From Abelmoschus esculentus (lineage: Eukaryota > Streptophyta > Magnoliopsida > Malvales > Malvaceae), in contig JAUCBN010000055.1 of assembly GCA_035048815.1 (NCBI GenBank), positions 2,797,501 to 2,861,500 on the forward strand: a stretch of 64,000 bases of DNA, in the 5' to 3' direction. Positions 13,082 through 22,229 of this stretch are shown in pieces. Each line of letters opens with the position of its first letter. Position 1 is the stretch's first letter. The notes beneath the pieces were generated by a model. That model saw only the letters and a program-made list of their open reading frames with translations, was not told the origin of the DNA and searched no databases. A program made the translations under genes and the position numbers.

Positions 13082-13518
13082 TACATTGTTAGGGATAGAC
13101 ATGAGTCGAGTTTTCGGCCAATCTGAATTCGATCTAAAACTAAATGTTTTAAATCCAAACTCGACCTGATCTTATCCTTTAAAAAACCTAACCCAAAAAT
13201 TATATATCTCAATCTGACTTAATCTATTAAAAAAAATTAATTTAGAACATAATTGTAAAAAAAACTAATTTTAAGAATCTAATTATAAAAAAGTAATTTC
13301 AGAAATTAAATTATAAAAAATCTAATTTTAAGAATCTAATTATAAAAATATAAAAAGTAATAATTAATATAAATATCTTAAAAAATATAAAAAAATATTA
13401 ATTTTAGATAGAATTAAGTCAGGTCAGATATTTTTCATTTTAAATCTTAAGTTGGTATTTAGAAAAAATTAACCCGATCAGGTGAGGTTAAAACCCATCG
13501 AGTGAAATTCCCACCTTA
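13082..13518. mobile_element. Non-autonomous hAT-type element (MITE), 437 bp
   Basis: A perfect 8-bp direct repeat, CTCTATAT, lies at 13074-13081 and 13519-13526. The left end carries AGGGATAGACATGAGTCGAG seven bases inside the border. The right end on the opposite strand reads TAAGGTGGGAATTTCACTCG. The interior is AT-rich without ORFs and contains repeated AATTATAAAAA(A/G)TAATTT-like words. The hAT assignment rests on the 8-bp duplication and the AGGGAT/GTGGGA-like ends. Confidence 0.6.
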
Positions 13519-14357
13519 CTCTATATATAATTTCTTTGATTATTATTCTTTACGTCTCTTATTATTAATCTTAATTATCCATTTAATTTTAGTCGATAAT
13601 TAAAATAATATATATAAAACTTTTAAAATCTTCTATGATGGCTGAAGTTTCCTCGTAAAAACATATCACCAGACTGTCGTAAAAGTCAGATAAAGAGACA
13701 TTACCCTTGGGTTCCACCTGTTACTCTATAAACATGGAATTTTAGTAGGTTTAGGGATAACCTAAAAATTAGATTCTAATAATATGTATCAAGAAAGTTA
13801 TATTTTAATTAGTAAAATTAGTTTCAAATAATAATACATATTTATAAAAAATAGATTTTTTATAATAAATTTAAAAAAATTAAATTTAAGAGTAAATTTT
13901 TAATAATAAATATCGAAATAAATTAGAATTTTAATAATAAATATTAAAAAAATAATATTTTTTAAAAGGAGGAAAAAAATTATTAAAAAGGGGGTCGTTA
14001 TGAGATTAAAAGTTTTGAGGATTACGTTAAAAAAACTAACGGGATTATAAAACTAATTTTATTATATTTTTTAATTATACAATAAATTTTAAGAATAGAT
14101 CTTTAATAATAAATATTCTAAAAAGTCTTAATTATAATTATTAAAAAAATTAAACATATAATAACAAATATTAAAAAATTAAATTTTAGAAGTAAATCCT
14201 AATAACATATATCAAAGAAAAAAAATAAATTTTAATAATATGTATTAAAAAATAGACCGTAATAATAAATATTAAAAATAAAATTTTAATAATAAGTATT
14301 AAAAAATTAAACCACAATATTAATATTATAAAAAAATAAGACATTAATGTTTATGTA

Positions 14358-14505
14358 CGAGATTATTAGGTGAACCTTATTCATTACATCGTTCATGGTT
14401 CAAATAATTAAAATCGTTTATCTTTTAATAATTATTTACTCATTAATTATATGTAAAAAATATAATAATTTATATTTAAAAAAAATAAGATAAACGATTC
14501 TAATT
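14358..14505. mobile_element. AT-rich MITE family copy C, just upstream of the chitinase promoter
   Basis: The segment starting GAGATTATTAGGTGAACC closely follows the opposite strand of copy A (about 12000-12150). It ends with GATAAACGATTCTAATTG, the inverse of the GTTTATC-containing block near its middle. Its right edge lies about 45 bp upstream of the chitinase TATA box, so it forms part of the proximal promoter region. Confidence 0.45.
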
Positions 14506-14550
14506 GATTGAGATCGGGTGTACCGACTCTATCTGTAACCCAAACATTAG

Positions 14551-14560
14551 TATAAATAAC
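14551..14560 (+). promoter_or_regulatory. TATA box of the chitinase gene
   Basis: TATAAATAAC lies 50 bp upstream of the ATG at 14601, a fitting distance for a short plant 5' leader. The TATA match is strong in sequence; the start site is inferred. Confidence 0.7.
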
Positions 14561-14600
14561 TGCAGCGCCTCAACCACAACTCTCTACTCATCCTTTGAAA

Positions 14601-15659
14601 ATGGAAAAGCTTCTAACATTTCTCCTTCTCGTCGCTCTATTTGCTTCCGCCATAGCTCAAAACTGTGGTTGTGCGCCAGATCTGTGTTGCAGCCAACATG
14701 GTTATTGCGGTCGTGGCAACGACTATTGCGGCAACGGATGCAAAGAAGGACCCTGTTTCTCTAAATCCCCAACCGCCGGCGGTGTTTCAGTTGCAGCACT
14801 TGTTTCACCAGAATTCTTCAACGGGATAATCAACCAAGCTCGTGCAGAGTGTGCTGGAAAGAGATTCTACACTCGACAAGCCTTCCTCACAGCGGTCGAT
14901 TCATTTCCTGAGTTCGGGAAATTGGGATCTGAGGTCGAGGCCAAGAGAGAGATTGCGGCTTTTTTCGCCCATGCCACACATGAAACAGAACGTAAGTTTA
15001 TATATGACTCAATTCTTCAGGTTTATTAACGATAACGCTCATGTTCGAAATCGTTAATGGCATAAAAAATAATCCATGAATATTTCATTTATCCAAATAA
15101 TTTTTAACTATATCCCGAACGTTCTCGATATGTTCCCTCGCCGTATCCGTACCATATCCGTCCCGGAAACGTATTTGGTACGAGACGTCCATGAATCGAC
15201 GTACTCGTGTTTCATAAATGACCGAAATAACAACTATCGTATATTTTTGCAGACTTCTGCTTTACAGAAGAGGAAAAAAAGAAAGACAATTACTGTACCC
15301 CCAATTCAGAGTTTCCATGTGCTCCAGGAAAGTCCTACTATGGACGAGGACCAATTCAGCTTACAGGGAACATCAACTACGGGAAAGCAGGGAATGTTCT
15401 GAAGCTGGACTTATTGACAAACCCTGAAATCCTAGCTACCGATCCTGTCGTCTCGTTTAAGGCTTCGTTATGGTACTGGATGACTGCAGTTCGTCCTGTC
15501 ATCGGCCAAGGGTTCGGAGCGACAATCAGAGCCATCAATGGCAGACTTGAATGTGGAGTTGGTGGAGAAGCACAGCAAAGGGTCCAGCGTCGGATTCAGT
15601 TTTACACCACTTACTGCAAAACATTCGGCGTGGATCCCGGACCAAACCTGTCTTGTTAG
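14601..15659 (+). CDS. Class IV chitinase (hevein domain plus GH19)
   Basis: Two exons, 14601-14991 and 15253-15659, joined at a phase-1 GT-AG intron, give 265 residues, the usual length of class IV. Residues 1-20 are a signal peptide (KLLTFLLLVALFASAIA), so the protein should enter the secretory pathway. Residues about 22-54 form a cysteine-rich chitin-binding hevein domain (CGCAPDLCC, QHGYCG). A short Pro/Ser hinge follows, then the GH19 catalytic domain from about residue 66 to the end, with HET at the catalytic glutamate, YYGRGPIQLTGNINYG, and the GFGATIRAING segment. GH19 enzymes hydrolyse chitin of fungal walls. One oddity: the residue after HET is Glu, created across the exon junction region (HETEHFC), where the family normally has Gly (HETGHFC). 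The loop after it is unusually lysine-rich (EEEKKKDNYC). Folding elements and the catalytic Glu of HET are present, so it is probably a working or recently diverged copy. I used the ATG at 14601; the in-frame codon six bases upstream is TTG. Confidence 0.93.
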
Positions 15660-15880
15660 AGTTTCTGGTAGAGGTTTTTAGTAATCTTGAGCTGTTTTTG
15701 TAGCTATATGACATGAACTAGCGTCCAGTGGGAGATCTAGAAGGCTATTTGTGTAGCTTTTGAATAAATTTACTGGAGTATTATAAGGTTTCTTTTAGGA
15801 GACCTGGTATAGAAATAGAATAAATGGGACTTTTTGTTTGCTCTTGTTTCACAAAACAAACATAAAAAACAGGAAAATAA

Positions 15881-15952
15881 TATCAGAACCAGGTTTCGAT
15901 CCTGTGACCCGTGGGTTATGAGCCCACCACGATTCCGCTGCGCCACTCTAAT
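15881..15952 (-). tRNA. Initiator-type tRNA-Met (CAT), degenerate copy
   Basis: Read on the minus strand this is a 72-nt cloverleaf with anticodon CAT (complement at 15918-15920). Initiator hallmarks are visible: A1:T72, three G:C pairs at the base of the anticodon stem (GTGGG/CCCAC), and an A-rich T loop (ATCGAAA) instead of TTC. Some positions break pairing: position 13 against 22 in the D stem (C/T), 49 against 65 in the T stem (A/G), and G-T pairs at 3:70 and 7:66. A clean A box (GGCGCAGCGGAA) and B box (GGATCGAAACC) remain. It is either a diverged gene or a tRNA pseudogene; I favour decay because two stems carry mismatches. Confidence 0.75.
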
Positions 15953-15959
15953 TTATTGT

Positions 15960-17950
15960 TGGTAAATTACCCTCGGGATTTATTAATTAAGTAAAATCTA
16001 CCCTCTTCTCAGTGATGTGTAGTGGTTTATACATAGAATATCATCTTTTTATTGATTCATAATAATTGTTTGCAACAAACATAAATATAATTGTAGGGTA
16101 TTTCAAACTTTCCATTGCCCCTTGTGGAATTAATCGCGTCTAATTTTCTTAAAAAAAATAAAAAATAATCGCGTCTAAAAATATTCAGGGCTTTTTTTTC
16201 TTGTCGTTACTAGTTAGAAAAATCTGACAAGTGGTGTTACACGATCATTTTTTTCTTTTATACGGACAATCTTCGAACATTACGGTGATAATCCTACCGT
16301 TGTTGCTGATCTTTATTGTTTCGTCGGTAAGCAAGATCAAGTGCGAGGAAAGCTTGGGTTAAGCTTTTCAACTGTTTTTCTCGACTTGAAAAGATGTCGA
16401 CACTTATCGCATTAATTATTGACGTCGATTTTAAATAATACTGTGCAAGGAGGCGAAGATGGTAGTTGAAGAAAGATTTAGGGATAAGGATTGGTGGTTC
16501 AACCATTATGGAATGATAAAACTGTGTCAAGTCTAGTAATGGCTATTAAATATTGACAGATGATAACTCGACTGTCGGATTACGAGCTCAATCAAATTTG
16601 ATAGTTGTCTTGTATCAGTATAATGATCTTCAAAGCTGATGGGTCTATAAGTGTATAAATGTCTGGATGACAAGGTCTGAACTCTATGATGTGGTGGCGT
16701 ATATGGAGACAGAACTAGTTTTTTAAAACTGTTTTACAGAGGTATAACATAGATAGATAAAAAGAAAGAAGATGTCTTTTTAAGAACATGAATTTAACGA
16801 AAATGAAGAACAGAAATTATAATCTATTGTTTAATTGTCAAACCAAAGATTTTGAATTTACTTTGTCAATTTTTCATGTTTAAGATTTTTTTTTGCTACA
16901 CTACTTAAGATATTTATTCCGTGACAAAAGATTAATAGATAAAACATAAACATGATAATTAAATAAGTAATTCAAACGATAAGTGAATTTAACTGGTATT
17001 ATCGTACTTTTCATCATATAGTTAGAATTTTTTACTATCAAGAACTTGTAAGATTATTTATATACTTGTTCACATCTTCATCTACTTGTAAAATGTTCGA
17101 TCCAAAACACTATAATTCATTTTTTTCAGACATTACCAAAAGTCTGTAATAAATTGTCAATGTCCTTGTGAAATGTCTGATTCAACTCCAACTACATACA
17201 TTAAACTCTTAGCTGAACAATATAAGGAACATTTTGCAATTATTCTTGTTCTTCATTGGCCTTAATAGATAATTAACATATCATTAACATAAAAGAGAAA
17301 ATAAATATAAAAAACTTATCGTATGCAGTTGTACCTTTCTTAGTTTCTAATGAAGAAATTTTTCACAACATCGGAAAAATATTTTATTGTTGTCGATTTT
17401 TTTCTTTCGAGCATAACCTTTAGTTACTGATCTTCCATATTAGAAAATTCATATTTCTATGAACGTTCTCACTCACATATGATTCCTTTTTTACTGTTTA
17501 GTTAATTACGAAAACTCTAACCATCAGAGGTGATTATGAATATGTTTAATAGGTATAAACACACAGTGCTTAAAAAATTATATATATATTTTTAGTTCAA
17601 AACATATAAGAAAGATAACATTTAAAAAAAAATAGATTTTTAGATGTTTGTCAGTGATTTTTATGTTATTTTTTCCAACACACTAACTCAGCAAAAGATT
17701 AGAACTTATGTTGGACTTGGGTGATAACTTTGAATTTCTCATGAGAGCTTATGATTTGAACTTTGAAGGTGATTAATTTATCCCCAAAAGACCTTAATTA
17801 TGCCAAATATTATTCCACTAAAAACCAAAATCAAATAAAATCAAAGAATCCTATAGTTCATCATTTACATACATGCATATATATATATATATATATAGTA
17901 TACTTTGTTTAACTTTCATGGGGCTTAATGGACTTGAAGTTCGTTAGCTT
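15960..17950. other. Intergenic between the tRNA copy and the first PIP gene
   Basis: No gene could be supported. The 78-codon minus-strand ORF at 16294-16530 has no recognisable motif. The interval is AT-rich with a (TA)n run at about 17880-17897, just downstream of the peptide gene. Confidence 0.6.
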
Positions 17951-17954
17951 CGCC

Positions 17955-18179
17955 CTAGTGACCAGGTCCTTGAGGACTAGGTCCCGAAGCCATCCGCTGG
18001 AACCAATACGACATGGTGAACTTTGCCTTGTGGTAAACCGACGAGTAAGTACTATCCAAGTGACTTACGTCGGAAAAATCTTCCGGTAAAACTCTGGCCG
18101 CTTCGACACCTACATGGCTCAACACTGCCACTGAGATGACAATGATGATCAAAAGGGTTCGCAGTTTTCTGCTATCCAT
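17955..18179 (-). CDS. PIP-family secreted signalling peptide precursor
   Basis: A single-exon gene for a 74-residue precursor. Residues 1-29 or so are a signal peptide (MDSRKLRTLLIIIVISVAVL). The middle is variable. The C-terminus reads RMASGPSPQGPGH, matching the SGPSPxGxGH signature of PAMP-induced secreted peptides (PIP/PIPL). In Arabidopsis, PIP1 is cut from such a precursor, hydroxylated on proline and sensed by the receptor kinase RLK7 to amplify immune signalling. Those facts belong to the family; function here is inferred. The ATG at 18179 was chosen because the longer reading from 18188 starts on TTG. A TATATAAA box lies about 130 bp upstream. The paralogue at 21871-22098 shares the start, the FTMS(Y/C)W segment and the C-terminal motif. 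Confidence 0.85.
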   Translation of the reverse strand: MDSRKLRTLLIIIVISVAVLSHVGVEAARVLPEDFSDVSHLDSTYSSVYHKAKFTMSYWFQRMASGPSPQGPGH

Positions 18180-18308
18180 CTTCCCCAAAAGTACGTAATC
18201 TAAACTCTAAACCAAAAAAAAAAAGAAGCTAAATCTTATAAAGACTATGTATTGGAAATGCAATGATAAATCGATCTTGATGTTGTGAACGAAGTAAACC
18301 AAATGTTT

Positions 18309-18317
18309 TATATAGGC
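18309..18317 (-). promoter_or_regulatory. TATA box of the first PIP gene
   Basis: On the minus strand the sequence CCTATATAAAACA lies about 130 bp upstream of the ATG at 18179. The spacing allows a 5' leader of roughly 100 nt. Confidence 0.55.
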
Positions 18318-18735
18318 ACAACAAAGGTTTTACAAAGTCATGTTAGGACAGCTGAAACATATGAAATACGTGGGAAGACTGTCGGCTCGTGTTGACCCAG
18401 AATTTTGATCAAAATCATAGGTAGAAAGGTGGTTGCTGCTGGGACAGTTGAAACACTTGTGTGTCGATCGTTTTGAAACTCCTATCGATTTCTCTTGTTT
18501 GACCTTGCTGTTTCATATGCTGTTGTTAAGAAATCCAGGGTCAAAATTGGGATTCAGTGGAGTATTTTAATGAAGGCACACAAGTTGGAAATATTGAATT
18601 TGACCAGAATTTGGTTGGTCGGTTGGCTTGTGTTTCAGAAAAATGACAACAGCAACACAAGAGAGAGTGCATTTATATATTATATGTGGAAATGTTGAAC
18701 ATTGATATTTGGATGTTGAATTTGACCATTGAGAT

Positions 18736-19354
18736 TATCGATCAGGGTGTTTAATGAGTTGAGTAATTCGTCTGTTGTTTGAATTTAATTCGGTTAAAAT
18801 TCGATAAATATTCAATTTAGATTGATTTGAATTTAAATTTAACTCGATATTTTAACGAGTTAAAAAGAACAAAGTCTAACTCGATTTGAAAAGTTCACCA
18901 ACAACTCGTTTATTTTTTAAAATAAATTTTAGTAATTACTGTAAAATCATTTTATTTAAAAAATAAATATTAATTTTTGAATTATTATTTTAGTTTTAAT
19001 ATGCTAGTTTGGTATATTTGTGGTTTGTTAGTTTAGAATTTAGAGAAATTGCTTTTATACACTCTTTTAATATTTTTTATTAAATTTATTAATTTATATT
19101 AATATTAAGCCTTATTATTAAATTTTACTTTTAGTTAAAATATAAGGTCAAATTTTTAGTAAGCTTAATAAATAACGATTCAATCTTAATGAACAATGAG
19201 TCGAGTTGAGCAACAACTTTTTTTAACAATCACGAGTCGAACACAATTTTAACAAGCTTAACAAGCAACGAATTGAGTCGAACAACAATTTTTTTAACGA
19301 GCACGAGTTGAGCACTATCCAACTTGTGATCGACTTGTTCGATAAACATCCATA
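18736..19354. mobile_element. Non-autonomous hAT-type element (MITE), 619 bp
   Basis: A perfect 8-bp direct repeat, ATTGAGAT, occurs at 18728-18735 and 19355-19362. The right end on the opposite strand is TATGGATGTTTATCGAACAA. The left end is TATCGATCAGGGTGTTTAAT, the same apart from a short insertion after TAT. Subterminal words such as GAGTTGAG/AACTCG are repeated on both sides. No ORF of note. Confidence 0.75.
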
Positions 19355-20064
19355 ATTGAGATCTTCACCCATATTAGTCTTAGAGTTATTTTCACATAAC
19401 TATATTAAATAAATTGATAAAAATATTTATCTTTATTAAGATTAAAAAATCGAATAATTTGAATAATTCAATTTTATCCTAATAAAGAACCCTAATTTAA
19501 CTTTTAAGGTAAATTAAGGTTAGGAATAATTAAGTTTTAGCTTCAAAGGGTTTGTAATGTAAGTTTGTATGTTTGTTAATTTTACAAGTAAAGATTTTTT
19601 TCGACGAATATAATTTTATTAAAAATTAAAATATATATTTTAACTTTACATATATCTCATTAAAAACATTAATTCTAAATAAAAAAATTACAACACCTAT
19701 AAGTAAAGATCGTTAATAATTTTAAAAAATAAATTATTATATATTTATTTGTTAACCCAATCCACCTAAACTTTCAATAATTTATATTTCAAAGTATTGA
19801 CCAAATGTTTGAACTAATTAATGTAAAAGTTTTGTCTGCGTAACACATTAAACATATGTGCGTATATGGTATGACTATATCAACCATTGAAGTCTTATGG
19901 TAGTGTTTGAATTTTTATTTTCTTATTTTTTGAAATCTTTGAAATCAAATCAGCATTTTGAACAAAAAAGTTTTAATATATTTACTCTTAAAAAATGGAA
20001 TCTTGAACACTAATATTATATGAAATTAAAAAGTAAATAGAAAATAAAAACAATTACTTGCAAG

Positions 20065-20787
20065 TAGGAGTGTAAAGGAGTAAGTCGAGTTTGAATAATG
20101 CTGAATTTGACTCGATTCGTTAAGATTTTGAGTCGAGTTTGAATAGTGCTGAATTTGACTCGACTCGTTAAGATTTTGAGTCGAGTTTGAATAGTGCTGA
20201 ATTTGACTTGATTCGTTAAGATTTTGAGTCGATTTCGAGCTTGGATATTTTTTAACGAGCCTGAGAAATCTGAGCTCAAATCGAATCATTAAGAACTCGA
20301 GTCGAGTTCGAGTTTGATTCAAGCCCAATCGGATGAAGTGTTGGGCCGATCTTTAATCGTGATGGACTCAAGTAACTTATCATCTGTCATGTCTCATTTA
20401 AAGCATTGTTAGGAAGAAGAAGAAAAAACGTTGCTACACAAGTTGTGTAAACTCAAGCTTATTAATTTTAAAGTATAGGATGTTAGTTTAGGGTTTAGAG
20501 GTTTAGGTTGTTAATTAGGTTTAGAGTTTAAGAATTAGATTTTAGGGTTTATACTTGTGTTTAAGGTTTATATTTTAGGGTTTTTAGATTTTAAATTATA
20601 AAAAATAAAAAATAGCATATTATATTTTTAGTAGCTCACGAGCTTTTCAAGTTGGGTATAAAGTAACTCGGTTTGACTCGTTAAAAACTTGAGCTAAGTT
20701 CGAGCTCGAGCCAAATTCAATTAAATTAATTTTTAATCGAATTAAACTCGAATAACTCACAATATGTGTCGTATATTTACGTCCTTA
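20065..20787. mobile_element. hAT-like MITE, 723 bp, containing a 48-bp tandem repeat
   Basis: The ends are inverted: left TAGGAGTGTAAAGGAG, right on the opposite strand TAAGGACGTAAATATACG. The flanking 8-mers CTTGCAAG (20057-20064) and CATGCGGG (20788-20795) agree at five of eight positions, which would be an eroded target duplication. Inside lie three 48-bp tandem units (20083-20226) and a later stretch of TTTAGGGTTTAGAG-like sequence (about 20475-20600). Confidence 0.55.
20083..20226. repeat. Three tandem 48-bp units
   Basis: The units run 20083-20130, 20131-20178 and 20179-20226. Each begins AGTCGAGTTTGAATA and ends TTAAGATTTTG, with two to three substitutions between copies; a partial fourth unit follows. 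They lie near the left end of the MITE at 20065 and consist of the GAGTCGAGTTTGA word seen at the ends of the other elements of this window. Confidence 0.9.
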
Positions 20788-20795
20788 CATGCGGG

Positions 20796-21865
20796 AGAAT
20801 AAGAAAAAGGAACGAAAAAAAAAAGAATTTATGATGTCTGTATTTATATCTTGAGGAGAGAGTAATAAAGAAAACAATTTTTTGTCATGATGACGTCATA
20901 ATTACGTAATGTGATTGAAACAAAATTAAACGATTATATTTTATTTATATTTTTAATGCACATGCAACAATTATACGTACAAATTATCATAATAATAGAT
21001 TTAGTCCTTAATATTTACATTTTTATCAATTTAGCCATTTTTTAGTTAAATTTATTCCTCAATTTTTCTTTTTAATAAAATTGCTCTAAATTTAACAAAA
21101 ATAGTGATTAAATTGTTATTTCTTTTTGTCCAAATTAACATTATATAACCGCGTGACAATCCACATATACTCGATTACTAATATGGCACGGTGTCACGTT
21201 AGTAATTAATTTTAAAATTATAAGAAATATATTTTTAAAATACTTTTTCCTTTTATTTTAAAGATTAATTAATAGAATAAGATTACTTGTAAGATTAAAA
21301 TCTCATTATTTTTTTTTACAATTCATTTGCTTTATTGATGCCCTACTTTAAAATAGTGTTCAATTTAAGGTTTAGAGTTTAGGGGTAGGGGTTAGAGTTT
21401 AAAGATTTAGGGGTAGGGTGTTTTTTTGGGTGTAAGATATAAAATTTAGGTCCATAAAAATTAAGGTTAAGGTTTAAAATTTAATTTTTAAAAAATAAAT
21501 TAATAGAATTCATAAAATAGAATATAATTAAGGATAAAAGATTTTTTAATCGATTTTTACGTAGATCATAATAATGTATTTCATGCATGTTAAGATATTT
21601 GACTGTAACAAGATCTTACATTCAGAAATTTCAAAATTGAATTATAGAAATCTTTTCTTAATGGCAAATTTGTTAAAAAAAAAACTTTTATTATTTGTGG
21701 ATTTACATTTGCACATATAATTCTTTGTGCAATAAGCTGAAGCTGCATTATAGAACCTATAATTAAACAAGACGATAAAATAATAAGAATAACAATAACT
21801 GTATTTTAAGTAAAACTTTCTTCCTGTCTGAATATTTGGTCCATCACTGGATTTTCAGACATGAA
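20796..21865. other. Intergenic between the two PIP genes
   Basis: AT-rich DNA without ORFs. A degenerate telomere-like tract of TTTAGGGGTAGGG words lies near 21360-21480. Confidence 0.6.
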
Positions 21866-21870
21866 TCATT

Positions 21871-22098
21871 CTAGTGACCAGGTCCTCTAGGACTGGGTCC
21901 TGAAGCCAACCGCTCAAGCCAGCACGACATGGTGAACTTGGCCTTCTCGTACACCGACGAGTACGTCTCCAAATGATTTTCTCTACCAAAATCATCACCT
22001 AAAACTCTCGTCGCCTCCGCTCCGCCATATCTGTGGCTCAAAACAGCCACGGATATGATAAAAATGATCAAAAGAGTGCTTAATCTTCTGCTATTCAT
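21871..22098 (-). CDS. PIP-family secreted signalling peptide precursor (paralogue)
   Basis: A single-exon precursor of 75 residues. The signal peptide is MNSRRLSTLLIIFIISVAVL. A charged variable middle follows. The C-terminus WLERLASGPSPRGPGH carries the SGPSPxGPGH mature-peptide motif of the PIP/PIPL family. It is closer to the classical PIP motif than its neighbour at 17955-18179, with Arg instead of Gln before the second Gly. Both genes are on the minus strand 3.7 kb apart, which indicates a tandem duplication. A TATATATA box lies about 120 bp upstream of the ATG. Known of the family: the cleaved C-terminal peptide acts in the apoplast as an immune amplifier. Activity of this copy is inferred only. 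Confidence 0.88.
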   Translation of the reverse strand: MNSRRLSTLLIIFIISVAVLSHRYGGAEATRVLGDDFGRENHLETYSSVYEKAKFTMSCWLERLASGPSPRGPGH

Positions 22099-22218
22099 CC
22101 TTGAAAAATGCTGTGTTTTTTCTTCACCCGACAGCTCAATCTGTAACGTTTTCTTAATTTTCTGAAAGCTATATCTGAACGTTGTTGTTCTTGTATAAAG
22201 TATGGAAAGGGTCTGGGG

Positions 22219-22227
22219 TATATATAG
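22219..22227 (-). promoter_or_regulatory. TATA box of the second PIP gene
   Basis: The minus strand reads CCTATATATACCCC, about 120 bp upstream of the ATG at 22098. Spacing and composition mirror those of the neighbouring paralogue. Confidence 0.55.
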
Positions 22228-22229
22228 GA

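Larger units (their letters stand above)
10700..14540. other. Intergenic, very AT-rich, with several MITEs
   Basis: No gene was found between the RPS4 3' end and the chitinase promoter. The stretch holds three members of one small inverted-repeat family (about 11971-12150, 12171-12400 and 14358-14505) and one hAT-type element (13082-13518), listed separately, plus a (TA)n run near 12769-12786. The rest is low-complexity sequence. Confidence 0.7.

Noticed and set aside
14504..14764. Plus-strand ORF overlapping the chitinase start
   Set aside because: Another frame of exon 1; the signal-peptide and hevein frame is clearly the coding one.
15076..15402. Plus-strand ORF of 108 codons overlapping the chitinase intron and exon 2
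   Set aside because: It is out of frame with the GH19 exon and starts inside the intron; the spliced chitinase frame explains the region fully.
20016..20328. Repetitive minus-strand ORFs with a 16-residue period (KILT..VKFS)
   Set aside because: Translation of the 48-bp tandem repeat inside a MITE; no start context and no protein-like features.
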